DNA of 64,000 nt. Source: Flagellimonas sp. S3867. GTDB taxonomy: Bacteria > Bacteroidota > Bacteroidia > Flavobacteriales > Flavobacteriaceae. Below the pieces are notes generated by a model that ran no database searches, was not told where the DNA came from, and saw only the letters and a program-made list of their open reading frames with translations. Positions 18,078-26,848 of the stretch are shown here, in pieces. Position numbers and translations under genes: made by a program. Each line of letters starts with the position of its first letter. Within the stretch, counting starts at the first letter, position 1. Location: assembly GCF_014698935.1 (NCBI RefSeq), contig NZ_JACVMN010000002.1, positions 1 to 64,000 on the forward strand, in the 5' to 3' direction.

Positions 18078-19472
18078 ATGGATATTCTGAAGCAGTTTTT
18101 AGGCCGTTTGCACCCTATTTTGGTCCATTTACCCATTGGCTTTATCATTTTGGGACTTTTGCTGCAGTGGTACGACAGAAAAATCCGTGCACATTCCAAA
18201 ATTATAGCCTTGATTTTCCTTTGGGCTGGCATCCTTTCCGCCTTTGCATGTGTGACGGGATATCTGCAATATTTGGGCGAAGGCTATGCTTTTGACACCG
18301 TAAAATGGCATTTGTGGTTAGGAATCACTACTACTATTTTTTGTTTTTTGATGTATTCTAAGATTTCTGAAAAGCCGATCTTGGTATTTCTCAAAAAGTT
18401 TCCAATCTTATTGTTTTCTTCGCTTTTGTTTGTTCTGATTTCATTCACAGGGCATTTAGGAGGTGATATTACCCATGGCAAGGGATACCTGCTTGAACCC
18501 TTTCCGAACTCAGTGAAATCCTTTTTTGGCCATGAAATCTTCGAAGAAAAACCCATTGTCCTCAACGAGGAAAATTGGGAGAACTCGCTATTTTATGAAG
18601 ATGTGATTCACCCTTTGATCAATAACAAATGTGTTAGCTGCCATAACCCTAAAAAGTCAAAGGGAGAGTTAAAACTTCATTCTTTGGAAGACATGCTGGT
18701 CGGTGGAGAAAATGGAGAAATCATTGTGGAAAACAATCCAAGTGAAAGTCCATTGTATAGCAGACTTATATTGTCCAAGGATGATGAAGACCATATGCCT
18801 CCGAAGGAAAAAACCCAACTCACGAAGGAAGAAATTACATTGATAAAAACGTGGATATTGCACGGCAATCCGTCCAATAAAACAATAGGGCACTTAGGAT
18901 TACAAAAAGAGCTTTTTCTATCATTCTTTCCTCAAAAAGAAAATAAAATCTATCCGGATACCACCATTGCAGCAGCTCCTTCAGATTCAATAGCACACAT
19001 TAAAATGTTCGGGCTACACGTGCAGCAAATCAGCAATGTTTCAACCTTTTTAAGTGTTTCCAGTATCAATAAACCCTCTTTTAGCAACAGCGACTTTGAA
19101 ATATTGAATCCGATACTCAAGCATATAGTGGTTTTGGACCTTGGTGGAACGCAGGTAACTGATGACATTTTTGATAAACTCACCTCCCTACCTCATTTAA
19201 CTACTCTAAAACTGGACGATACCTCCATAACCGGTGATGGAATTGAGCTTTTATCCCAATTGAAATATTTAAAATCAATAAATCTGACCCATACAGATTT
19301 TGGAGACTCCTTTATCCCATTGCTCAAAGAATTTAAAGCATTGGAAAAGGTCTATTTATACAATACCAAAGCGAATCCAAAGGACTGGCAACGTTTAAAA
19401 GAAAATCAGACTGTTTTGGATTATGGGAATTACGAATTGCCAAAAATAGCAGCTGATTCCATTATTTATTGA
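18078..19472 (+). CDS. DUF2231 membrane-cytochrome c-leucine-rich-repeat fusion
   Basis: This 464-residue protein has three parts. Residues 1-130 hold a DUF2231-type membrane domain with four predicted helices (about 12-31, 43-64, 78-95, 106-125) and conserved His residues (LHPILVHLPIGF). Residues 170-270 are a PSCyt1-type cytochrome with haem site CVSCH (185-189) and the distal DHMPP motif. Residues 320-440 hold leucine-rich repeats (HIVVLDLGGTQVTDDIF, LTTLKLDDTSITGDGIELL, LKSINLTHTDF). The membrane domain could pass electrons from the periplasmic cytochromes to the quinone pool, and the repeats could bind a partner; both are inference. It is the last gene of the operon and converges with the ECF sigma gene, 21 bases apart. 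Confidence 0.88.
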   Translation: MDILKQFLGRLHPILVHLPIGFIILGLLLQWYDRKIRAHSKIIALIFLWAGILSAFACVTGYLQYLGEGYAFDTVKWHLWLGITTTIFCFLMYSKISEKPILVFLKKFPILLFSSLLFVLISFTGHLGGDITHGKGYLLEPFPNSVKSFFGHEIFEEKPIVLNEENWENSLFYEDVIHPLINNKCVSCHNPKKSKGELKLHSLEDMLVGGENGEIIVENNPSESPLYSRLILSKDDEDHMPPKEKTQLTKEEITLIKTWILHGNPSNKTIGHLGLQKELFLSFFPQKENKIYPDTTIAAAPSDSIAHIKMFGLHVQQISNVSTFLSVSSINKPSFSNSDFEILNPILKHIVVLDLGGTQVTDDIFDKLTSLPHLTTLKLDDTSITGDGIELLSQLKYLKSINLTHTDFGDSFIPLLKEFKALEKVYLYNTKANPKDWQRLKENQTVLDYGNYELPKIAADSIIY

Positions 19473-19493
19473 AGATTTGAAATTGAAGATGGG

Positions 19494-20039
19494 TCACAGC
19501 ATTAAAACCGATGCATTTTCTCGAATTATCCGAAGAGCTTTGGACATTTGGTTTTCCACGGTCTTAATCGAAATACCCATATCTTGGGCTATTTCGCGAT
19601 ATTTTCTTCGCTCTAGCTTGTTCATGATAAAGATTTCCTTGCATTTTGGAGGCAACTTATCAATAAGCTCTTCCAACTTGAGCAAGGTTGTTTTGAAATA
19701 GGTATCGTCCTCCTTCTGTTCAAAATAGCTCTCGTAAATGGTATCCCATCGAATTTTATCCAATAAGTCTGGTTGCTTCTTCTTTTTACGAAGTTGCTGC
19801 AAAAACTGGTTATGGCACGACTTGAACAAATATCCCTTCAAAGAACCTTTAATAGTAATCTGTTTCTTTTTCTCCCAAAGCCTTACCATCACCTCCTGAA
19901 CAATATCCTTGGATAAATTCCTGTCCCCACTCAATTGAAAAATGTAGTTACATAACCAATCATAGTGATGGTTAAATAAATATTCATAAGCCTGAATCTC
20001 TCCTTGCTTAAGCTTTTCAATAAGTTCTTGCTCATCCAT
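19494..20039 (-). CDS. ECF-family RNA polymerase sigma factor
   Basis: I choose the ATG at 20039 (MDEQELIEKLKQGEIQAYEYLF), which gives the usual 181 residues; the longer frame adds an implausible hydrophobic leader. Region 2 is visible (YLFNHHYDWLCNYIFQLSG, DIVQEVMVRLWEKKKQI). So is region 4 (LIDKLPPKCKEIFIMNKLERRKYREIAQDMGISIKTVENQMSKALRII). It is divergent from the FecR gene, with 91 bases between the starts. In Bacteroidota, ECF factors next to FecR anti-sigma and STN-type TonB receptor genes respond to the receptor's ligand and drive uptake genes, which makes it a likely regulator of the neighbouring receptor and perhaps of the PSCyt1 operon. Confidence 0.93.
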   Translation of the reverse strand: MDEQELIEKLKQGEIQAYEYLFNHHYDWLCNYIFQLSGDRNLSKDIVQEVMVRLWEKKKQITIKGSLKGYLFKSCHNQFLQQLRKKKKQPDLLDKIRWDTIYESYFEQKEDDTYFKTTLLKLEELIDKLPPKCKEIFIMNKLERRKYREIAQDMGISIKTVENQMSKALRIIRENASVLML

Positions 20040-20130
20040 AGTACAGCGTAAACTGGTTAAAAGTAAAAAAATAAAATAAATAGGGGTTTTTTGAACATCC
20101 TGCATCTTTATAACACAACCCTATGTAAAA

Positions 20131-21300
20131 ATGCAAAATAAAGAAGCATTGATTGAAAAGTTTTTAGCCAGGACCATTTCGCCTTTGGAGCGAAGAATAC
20201 TAAAAAAATGGGTGCTGACAAGGAGAGAAAATCTTGAATTTTTTAAGAAAGAAATTAGAAAACGTTCAAAAAATACGCTCTACCACCATTTTGATGAAAG
20301 CGAAGCTTTTAAAAGATTTATGGCCACTGTTGAGAAGAAGCAAGCCAACAAAAGAGTTCCTAAGAACTTCTTGAAATATGCAGCCGTTTTCGTAGGATTG
20401 TTATCTATTGGGTTTATAGCCTATCGCTCATTGAACTATGTTGAGCAACCGGAAATTCTGGTTCAAATTGAAGAACCAGGTCAAAAGAAACAAAGTAATG
20501 TTGTTATTTCACTTGCAGATGGCACGGAACGAGTCATCACTTTGGATGGAGCAACAGAACTTGTTGACAAAGACGGAAAGACCATCGCCAAAAAACAAGC
20601 ACAAGGATTGGATTTTAGTCAACTTGACAATAGCCTGGACCAGAATCTTGTTTTTAATGAAATTTATGTGCCGTTTGGACAAACCTTTAATCTCACACTT
20701 TCTGACGGAACCAAAGTTTGGTTGAATGCAGGAACTCGATTAAAATTCCCTCAAAACCTAAACTCAGCTACTCAAAACCGTATCGTTTATCTGGAAGGTG
20801 AAGCCTATTTCGATGTTACCAAAGATAAAAACAGACCTTTTATAGTCAATGCAGAAAATCTGGATATCAAAGTCTTGGGAACACAGTTCAACGTATCCGC
20901 ATACAAATCGGACGGCAAAATAGCCACCACACTTGTTGAAGGTTCGGTAAACGTCTATGAAAACTCCAATCCTGATGCAAAGGTTTTATTGACACCGAGT
21001 TATCAAGCGGCTTTTATCAAGGAAAATGGCACCATCGCCAAAAAGAAAGTGGACACTCGAATATTCACAAGCTGGATGGAAAACAGATTGATCATAGACA
21101 ACCTAACATTTCAAGAGATTTTGGCCAAACTGGAAAGAACACACAATGTTTCCATTCAAAATCAAGTTGAAAACCTAAAAGGTGAGGTATATAAAGGGGA
21201 GTTTGAAAATGAGGATATCAAAACAATCTTAACCACAATTGCCGCGAGCACACCATTTACGTTTAAAATTGAGAACAATGTAATTACAATTACAGAATGA
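20131..21300 (+). CDS. FecR-family anti-sigma factor
   Basis: This 389-residue inner-membrane protein has a cytoplasmic N-terminal helical region (1-80), where anti-sigma proteins bind the ECF factor. One transmembrane helix follows (about 84-102: FLKYAAVFVGLLSIGFIAY). The periplasmic FecR domain comes next (about 180-290: VYVPFGQTFNLTLSDGTKVWLNAGTRLKFP, VYLEGEAYFDVTKDKNRPFIVNA, VLGTQFNVSAY), then a DUF4974-type C-terminal domain (about 315-389) that resembles STN. It pairs with the divergent ECF sigma gene and the downstream TonB receptor. The stop codon overlaps an in-frame upstream extension of the receptor reading frame, and the receptor's own ATG lies 77 bases further on. Confidence 0.95.
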   Translation: MQNKEALIEKFLARTISPLERRILKKWVLTRRENLEFFKKEIRKRSKNTLYHHFDESEAFKRFMATVEKKQANKRVPKNFLKYAAVFVGLLSIGFIAYRSLNYVEQPEILVQIEEPGQKKQSNVVISLADGTERVITLDGATELVDKDGKTIAKKQAQGLDFSQLDNSLDQNLVFNEIYVPFGQTFNLTLSDGTKVWLNAGTRLKFPQNLNSATQNRIVYLEGEAYFDVTKDKNRPFIVNAENLDIKVLGTQFNVSAYKSDGKIATTLVEGSVNVYENSNPDAKVLLTPSYQAAFIKENGTIAKKKVDTRIFTSWMENRLIIDNLTFQEILAKLERTHNVSIQNQVENLKGEVYKGEFENEDIKTILTTIAASTPFTFKIENNVITITE

Positions 21301-21377
21301 AAAAGGGAAGGTGTTGCACCACCTTCCCCAATACTAGATCGCTAACATGGATTATTAACAATCAAACACTCAAAATT

Positions 21378-24300
21378 ATGAAAAAAAGCATGGTTTTCAA
21401 GTCACCTTTATTCTTGGTGGCCAATGCAAAAATGTCATTTAAAATGAAGATTAGTTTTTTATTTACTTTCTTTATTATATGCCAGCTCTCTGCCAGTGAC
21501 ATCTACTCGCAGAAAAGGGTTCATTTCGAATTTGAAAATGTTCCCTTGAAAGAAGTACTCAACGAGATAAAAAAACAGTCAGGTTATAAGTTTTTTTATA
21601 ACGTAAAAGAAATTGATGATACCAAAAAGACGTCATTATCCGCTTCTGATGAAAAGATATTTGCCGTTTTGGACAGGCTTTCGGCCCAAGAAAGTTTGGA
21701 GTATTCCATAAACGGAAATCAAATAGTTCTTAAAAGAAAATCCCTGGATAACCTGAACTCTTCCTCTAAGGCCCAACAGGAAATTAGAGGTTCTGTAAAG
21801 GATGCCGATGGCAATCCCCTTCCTGGCGCCAATATTTTGGTAAAAGGAACCACTAATGGTACACAAGCCGATTTTGATGGTAATTTCACTCTTGAACTTG
21901 ATGACGAAAATGCCACTCTTGTAGTTTCGTATCTGGGATTCAAGACCACAGAAGTAGGTTTAAATGGTCAATCCAACATTGCTATTATACTTAAGGAAGA
22001 TGCTGCCCAGCTGGATGATGTTGTAGTTGTGGGATCCAGAAACCCCAATAGAACAGCCACTGAAACAACCGTTCCGGTTGATGTTATTGACATAGCTGCG
22101 ATTGCCAATCAAGGCCCCCAAGTAAGCGTAAACCAGATATTGAACTATGTAGCACCTTCTTTCACTTCCCAATCACAAACAGTTTCAGATGGTACTGATC
22201 ATATTGATCCTGCCTCGCTTCGTGGTTTAGGTCCTGACCAAGTTTTGGTTTTGATCAATGGCAAAAGAAGACACAATACTGCACTTATCAATGTAAATGG
22301 TACCGTTGGTGCCGGTAGCGTAGGTACGGACATGAATGCCATTCCCGCTGCAGCCATTCAACGTATTGAAGTGCTTCGAGATGGAGCCGCCGCACAATAT
22401 GGTTCAGATGCCATTGCCGGGGTTATCAATATTGTGTTGAAAAAAGCAACAGGAAAATTAGACCTTTCATTGACCTCTGGAGCTAACTTCAGTGAAAACA
22501 GCAATCAGTTTGAAGGTGGAAGTGACGGAGAAAAATTCCAGTTGGATGCCAATTTCGGACTTCCCATCGGAGATAGAGGCTATATCAATTTTACAGGATC
22601 TCTATCCACAAGAGAACCCGCATTGAGAAATAAAGATTACGCTGGTGATATTTTTCAAGGTTTTCATGGAGCCGAACGTATTTTTGCGGCTGGCGGAGGT
22701 ACTGTAGCCGATATGACCCTTCAAGATTATGCCAATGCTTCGCAAAGCATCGGTTATCTGGATCAAACTGTAAAGGATCAAATTGCAGGATTAAACCTAA
22801 ATGATGACACCGATATTGGCACATTTCGTGATTTGTTAGGTTTTGATGCAGATGAAGATGAATTGGCCGCCCGTGGCCTTACTCGTGAAGATTTCAGATT
22901 CAAAGTCGGTACTTCCAGACTTAGAGAAGGGAAGTTTTTTGCCAATATGTCCATTCCAGTTTCAGAAACAACCGAGATTTATGGTTTTGGCGGCATCAGC
23001 TACCGTCAAGGTTTGGCCTCTGGATTCTACAGAAGACCTGCACAAGGTGATGGCCGTGCCAATACCCCTGCATTTCCTAATGGATTTTTACCCAATATTG
23101 GAACAGATATTCTAGATCAATCCCTTGCCGTTGGTATTCGAGGAAAAGTTAACGAATGGGATGTCGATTTCTCCAACACTTATGGAAGAAACACTTTTGA
23201 TATTACAGTAGGTAATTCCAGTAATGGAACTCTTGGGGTCGCCACACCGCGTTCCTTTGATGCCGGTGGATTAGGCTTTACCCAAAACACCACCAATTTG
23301 GATTTCAGTCGATTCCATGAAGATGTTTTTGAAGGTTTCAACGTAGCGTTTGGCGCTGAGTACAAAGTTGAAAAGTATGAAATTGTGGCCGGAGAAGAAT
23401 CATCGTTTACAAGCTATGATATTAATGGTAACCCTGTTAATAGCATCACGCCTGATGACCAATTGGTACGCAACAATTTCACTGGTTCGCCATTGGGAGG
23501 TGGAGCTCAAGTTTTTAGAGGATATGATCCTGGAAACGCGACTGAAAAATTCAGAAACAATATTTCACTGTATGCCGATTTTGAAGCTGATTTTACCGAA
23601 AATTGGTTGGTAAGCTTGGCTGGTAGGTACGAGAATTATTCTGATTTTGGTAGTACTTTCAACTATAAGCTCGCAACAAGATTAAAGCTTACGGAAAATC
23701 TTGCATTTAGAGCTGCAAACAGCTCGGGTTTTAGAGCACCCTCTTTGCATCAACAGTTCTTTAGCAGAACAAGTACGGTTTTTGTAGATAATGTCCCTTT
23801 TGAACAAGGCACCTTTACCAACGATAGTAGAGCCGCTTCCCTAATCGGGATTGATAAATTAAGAGAAGAAACCTCCAATAGTTTTAGCGCTGGATTAACC
23901 GGAAATTTTGGTGAATTCACGATAACTATTGACGGATACTTGATCAATATCGATGATCGAATTGTTTATAGTGGAAGCTTTGGCAATGGCGGCGATCCAG
24001 AACTAACAGGAATCTTCGATTCAGCTGGAGCTACAAGTGCCCGTTTCTTTGTAAATGCCATTGATACAAAATCCTCTGGTTTGGATGTTGTTATTTCCCA
24101 TAAAACAGTGGTGGGAGATGCCACCTTAAAAAATGATTTGGCGGCAACTTTCAACAAGACGGAAGTGGAAGACATTTTTGTTCCAACACTGATAGCCAAT
24201 GCCGGCCTGAGCGGTTCATTCTTTGACGGACAGGAGGAAGCCTTTTTAACTTTGGCACAGCCTCGAACTAAATTGAACCTTACCAATCTGGTTTCCCTTA

Positions 24301-24623
24301 ATTCATGGGATTTTATGTTGCGTAATGTATTCTTTGGTGAAGTTACTGATCCCGATGATTTTAATGGAGATGCAAGGGTCGAGGGAACCACGGTAAGTGA
24401 TGATGCGGTTTATGGTGGAAAATTGGTGACTGATCTTACGGTGACCAAATCATTTTCGGAAAATCTAACACTAACAGTTGGTGCCAACAATCTCTTGGAT
24501 GTTTATCCTGATGAAAACAGGGCCGGAGGTACTTCCGGAGATCAATTTGTGTACTCAAGAAGAACATCACAATTTGGATATAGCGGACGTTATCTGTTCG
24601 CGAGATTACGTTTAAGTCTGTAA
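21378..24623 (+). CDS. TonB-dependent receptor with STN signalling domain
   Basis: I start at the ATG at 21378 (MKKSMVFKSPLFLVANAKMSFK), giving 1081 residues; the frame is open from 21297 but that extension has no signal peptide. After the signal peptide comes an STN domain (about 45-125: VHFEFENVPLKEVLNEIKKQ). A carboxypeptidase-D-like beta domain follows (about 130-220: GSVKDADGNPLPGANILVKG), then the plug (about 235-360: LRGLGPDQVLVLINGKRRH, IQRIEVLRDGAAAQYGSDAI) and a large barrel ending in RYLFARLRLSL. STN domains transmit ligand binding to FecR. No SusD-like gene follows, so it differs from a classic polysaccharide SusCD pair; the ligand is unknown. A strong terminator ends it. Confidence 0.95.
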   Translation: MKKSMVFKSPLFLVANAKMSFKMKISFLFTFFIICQLSASDIYSQKRVHFEFENVPLKEVLNEIKKQSGYKFFYNVKEIDDTKKTSLSASDEKIFAVLDRLSAQESLEYSINGNQIVLKRKSLDNLNSSSKAQQEIRGSVKDADGNPLPGANILVKGTTNGTQADFDGNFTLELDDENATLVVSYLGFKTTEVGLNGQSNIAIILKEDAAQLDDVVVVGSRNPNRTATETTVPVDVIDIAAIANQGPQVSVNQILNYVAPSFTSQSQTVSDGTDHIDPASLRGLGPDQVLVLINGKRRHNTALINVNGTVGAGSVGTDMNAIPAAAIQRIEVLRDGAAAQYGSDAIAGVINIVLKKATGKLDLSLTSGANFSENSNQFEGGSDGEKFQLDANFGLPIGDRGYINFTGSLSTREPALRNKDYAGDIFQGFHGAERIFAAGGGTVADMTLQDYANASQSIGYLDQTVKDQIAGLNLNDDTDIGTFRDLLGFDADEDELAARGLTREDFRFKVGTSRLREGKFFANMSIPVSETTEIYGFGGISYRQGLASGFYRRPAQGDGRANTPAFPNGFLPNIGTDILDQSLAVGIRGKVNEWDVDFSNTYGRNTFDITVGNSSNGTLGVATPRSFDAGGLGFTQNTTNLDFSRFHEDVFEGFNVAFGAEYKVEKYEIVAGEESSFTSYDINGNPVNSITPDDQLVRNNFTGSPLGGGAQVFRGYDPGNATEKFRNNISLYADFEADFTENWLVSLAGRYENYSDFGSTFNYKLATRLKLTENLAFRAANSSGFRAPSLHQQFFSRTSTVFVDNVPFEQGTFTNDSRAASLIGIDKLREETSNSFSAGLTGNFGEFTITIDGYLINIDDRIVYSGSFGNGGDPELTGIFDSAGATSARFFVNAIDTKSSGLDVVISHKTVVGDATLKNDLAATFNKTEVEDIFVPTLIANAGLSGSFFDGQEEAFLTLAQPRTKLNLTNLVSLNSWDFMLRNVFFGEVTDPDDFNGDARVEGTTVSDDAVYGGKLVTDLTVTKSFSENLTLTVGANNLLDVYPDENRAGGTSGDQFVYSRRTSQFGYSGRYLFARLRLSL

Positions 24624-24664
24624 TGTTTCATACTGCTTAAATTATTTGAGTTTGGTTTATTGAT

Positions 24665-24694
24665 AAAACCCTCCTTTAAAGGAGGGTTTTTTTT
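24665..24694 (+). terminator. Strong Rho-independent terminator after the TonB receptor
   Basis: Arms AAAACCCTCC (24665-24674) and GGAGGGTTTT (24681-24690), around TTTAAA, are followed by further T residues. It separates the receptor from the SLC13 transporter gene. Confidence 0.9.
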
Positions 24695-24741
24695 ATGCCA
24701 TCTAGACTGCTATCTTTAGAGCTTTGAATTCTACTTCTGAA

Positions 24742-26172
24742 ATGGAAAAATCCAAAATCCTCGGACTCCTTTTAGGTCCAATCGCATTCTTTATCTTGAT
24801 TAATCTACCAACAGAACTGGTCTCCGAAAAAGGAGATTCCGTGATTGCAGTTGCTGTCTGGATGCTTATTTGGTGGATTACTGAAGCTGTTTCCATCTCT
24901 GTTACGGCACTGTTGCCTTTATTGTTGCTGCCCATACTTAAAATATTACCTATAGCAGAAGTAGGAGCGAACTATGGCAGCCCCATTGTTTTTCTCTTCT
25001 TTGGTGGATTTGTGATGGCTTTGGCTTTGGAAAAAGTCAATTTACATAAACGCATAGCTTTAAACATTATTCGCTTGACGGGTACAACACCCAATAAGGT
25101 AATTTTGGGTTTTATGATCGCCACCGCCTCATTGAGCATGTGGATCAGTAATACGGCCAGTACTGTGGTAATGCTACCAATTGCCCTTTCCGTTATCAAT
25201 CTTTTGATCGATGATGAAGATGGATTTACAAAAAATGACAAGAATTTTGCCCTTAGTGTAATGCTCGGCATCGCTTTTTCGGCCAATGCAGGTGGAATTG
25301 CCACTGTAATAGGCACTCCACCCAATTCAGTATTGATAGGGCTTCTGGAAAACGAATACAATACAGAAATATCATTCTTAAAATGGATGACGTTGGGACT
25401 CCCCTTTTCAATAATCATGGTCACTATTTGCTATGTAGTGTTGGTAAAATGGATGTTTCCCAATCGGGATTTGAAGTTTAATGCATCCAAGGAAGTGATC
25501 GATACCGAGCTTGAAAAGTTAGGCCCGACTTCTGGAAAGGAGAAATTGGTCCTTGCCATTTTTGGTGTTACTGTTTTTCTCTGGATTTTCAGAACCCTGA
25601 TCAACGCTATTTTTCCGCAACTCGGACTAACAGATACCATGATAAGTATTTTTGCCGCCATTGCTCTTTTCTCCATTCCCTATAATCTGAAAAAGGGAGA
25701 TTTCATAATCCGCTGGAAAGATACTTCAAGACTTGCCTGGGGAATTTTAATTCTGTTTGGGGGAGGACTTGCTTTGGCCAAAGGCATGTCTTCCAGTGGC
25801 ATTGTAGATATGGTGGCCGCAGCAATTGCGACCAGTGATATAAGCATTTTGTTAACCGCTTCCCTACTGATTCTATTAATGCTCTTTATGACCGAATTGA
25901 TGAGCAATGTTGCCCTGGTAGCGGTACTGGCTCCCGTAGTGGCAGGTATTGCCATAGGATTGAACATTCCCATCCTCTATTTACTGATTCCGGTGACCAT
26001 TGCCAGTAGTTGTGCCTTTATGCTGCCCATGGCCACACCGCCCAATGCCATTGTTTTTGCTAGCGGTTACGTAAAAATTGCACAGATGGCTCGGGTTGGG
26101 ATACTCCTGAACCTTATTGCAGTTGGACTTTTGATCTTGGTTTTTCAGTTTGTGGTACCGATGCTATTCTAA
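24742..26172 (+). CDS. SLC13/DASS-family sodium-coupled anion transporter
   Basis: This 476-residue polytopic inner-membrane protein starts at the ATG at 24742 (MEKSKILGLLLGP); the frame is open from a TTG at 24724. It has the DASS family layout of two inverted halves with Ser-Asn-Thr-type motifs. The first is SMWISNTASTVVMLPIA (about 135-150), followed by FSANAGGIATVIGTPPN. The second is MTELMSNVALVAVLAPVVAG (about 375-395), followed by ASSCAFMLPMATPPNAIVFASG. Members usually import dicarboxylates, citrate or sulfate with sodium. It has its own unit between two hairpins, but its position after the TonB receptor suggests it could import the product of the neighbouring oxidation operon. That link is inference. 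Confidence 0.93.
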   Translation: MEKSKILGLLLGPIAFFILINLPTELVSEKGDSVIAVAVWMLIWWITEAVSISVTALLPLLLLPILKILPIAEVGANYGSPIVFLFFGGFVMALALEKVNLHKRIALNIIRLTGTTPNKVILGFMIATASLSMWISNTASTVVMLPIALSVINLLIDDEDGFTKNDKNFALSVMLGIAFSANAGGIATVIGTPPNSVLIGLLENEYNTEISFLKWMTLGLPFSIIMVTICYVVLVKWMFPNRDLKFNASKEVIDTELEKLGPTSGKEKLVLAIFGVTVFLWIFRTLINAIFPQLGLTDTMISIFAAIALFSIPYNLKKGDFIIRWKDTSRLAWGILILFGGGLALAKGMSSSGIVDMVAAAIATSDISILLTASLLILLMLFMTELMSNVALVAVLAPVVAGIAIGLNIPILYLLIPVTIASSCAFMLPMATPPNAIVFASGYVKIAQMARVGILLNLIAVGLLILVFQFVVPMLF

Positions 26173-26179
26173 AACAACA

Positions 26180-26200
26180 GCCCCTCCAAATTGGAGGGGC
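26180..26200. terminator. Hairpin between SLC13 and the small repeat protein
   Basis: Perfect arms GCCCCTCC and GGAGGGGC enclose AAATT. On the minus strand it is followed by a T-rich stretch (TGTTGTTTTA), so it can end the leftward repeat-protein transcript, and it may also stop the rightward SLC13 transcript. Confidence 0.7.
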
Positions 26201-26210
26201 CATAATCAAA

Positions 26211-26227
26211 CTAACTAACTCAAAAAA
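26211..26227 (-). repeat. 3'-UTR motif copy 1 (TTGAGTTAGTTAG on the minus strand)
   Basis: CTAACTAACTCAAAAAA lies just beyond the stop codon of the 26242-26544 gene. A near-identical copy occurs at 26849-26864 beyond the paralogous gene. Both sit between the stop codon and a terminator hairpin. Confidence 0.6.
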
Positions 26228-26241
26228 GTATGAAACTAACT

Positions 26242-26544
26242 TTACTGTATATACGGATCAAAACCTTCTGGAAGGTATCCTGAAGTGTTAAATCCAAGTT
26301 CTACATGGTCGCATTCGTCCATATAGTTTATTGCCTTCAATGAAAATGAACCACTATAAGGATCAAAATTTTCTGGCAGATATGGTGCCGTATCAAAGCC
26401 CAGCTCCCAATCTTGATCTTGTTCGATAAATACTACTTTATTTATATCGAATTCCTCTTTCGGAACTTCTGGCTTCATTGCACTTGCAGCCGCTACGAAA
26501 GCTATTCCTGCAAGCATACCAAGTTTAAAATTTCTATAATTCAT
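26242..26544 (-). CDS. Small secreted LGFD-YLPEGFDPY repeat protein (two repeats)
   Basis: This 100-residue protein has a signal peptide (MNYRNFKLGMLAGIAFVAAASA) followed by two copies of a roughly 33-residue repeat: INKVVFIEQDQDWELGFDTAPYLPENFDPY and a second ending ELGFNTSGYLPEGFDPY. The repeat is acidic and pairs a beta-prone I-x-(Y/F)-(I/M)-E-x-E stretch with an aromatic/proline turn. The neighbour at 26894-27628 has five such repeats, so the two are paralogues. I do not know a named family or function; by analogy with other short acidic repeats, a surface, adhesive or metal-binding role is possible but unproven. Confidence 0.75.
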   Translation of the reverse strand: MNYRNFKLGMLAGIAFVAAASAMKPEVPKEEFDINKVVFIEQDQDWELGFDTAPYLPENFDPYSGSFSLKAINYMDECDHVELGFNTSGYLPEGFDPYIQ

Positions 26545-26567
26545 TACCGTCGTTTTTAATTGTTGTA

Positions 26568-26575
26568 CAAAGGTA
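26568..26575 (-). promoter_or_regulatory. -7 box for the two-repeat protein gene
   Basis: The minus strand reads TACCTTTG, an exact TAnnTTTG match, 23 bases before the ATG at 26544. A TTG exists upstream, but at a 25-base spacing that is longer than usual. Confidence 0.45.
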
Positions 26576-26822
26576 AAACCACATTATGTGAAGTTTATTA
26601 CAATTAGTTTTTTGTTAACGTAGTGTAGGAAATGGGTAAAAACCGAGTCCATAATTCTAGGTTTGGATTATTGACAACCTAGCGGTTTTGGAAAGTTTAA
26701 TTTGTAGGATTGTTAGTATTAAAACCGATTTATTGCCATTTACACTTAGTCGAATTTTGTGTTATTTTTTTGTTAACTCCCCTAGAAAGCAATCCGGTGC
26801 AAATAAATTAACCTTAAAACAA
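26576..26822. other. A/T-rich intergenic stretch with an inverted repeat
   Basis: No convincing gene is seen. It holds an inverted repeat with arms CTAGGTT (26657-26663) and AACCTAG (26676-26682) around 12 bases. Two direct copies of TTTTTTGTTAAC are also present, near 26608 and 26766. It separates the two paralogous repeat-protein genes. Confidence 0.5.
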
Positions 26823-26844
26823 CAAAAAGCCCTCTAACGAGGGC
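26823..26844 (-). terminator. Terminator of the five-repeat protein gene
   Basis: On the minus strand, arms GCCCTC and GAGGGC (26839-26844 and 26829-26834) around a 4-base loop are followed by TTTTTG. It lies downstream of the 26894-27628 gene and just past the shared 3'-UTR motif. Confidence 0.75.
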
Positions 26845-26848
26845 CTTT

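Noticed and set aside
24711..24718. TATCTTTA as a promoter for the SLC13 gene
   Set aside because: It lacks the final G of the TAnnTTTG box and has no -33 partner. Similar near-matches before 44308 and 12916 were rejected for the same reason.
26576..26822. Small RNA gene in the gap between the repeat-protein genes
   Set aside because: An inverted repeat is present, but there is no exact promoter box upstream or terminator of its own in either direction.
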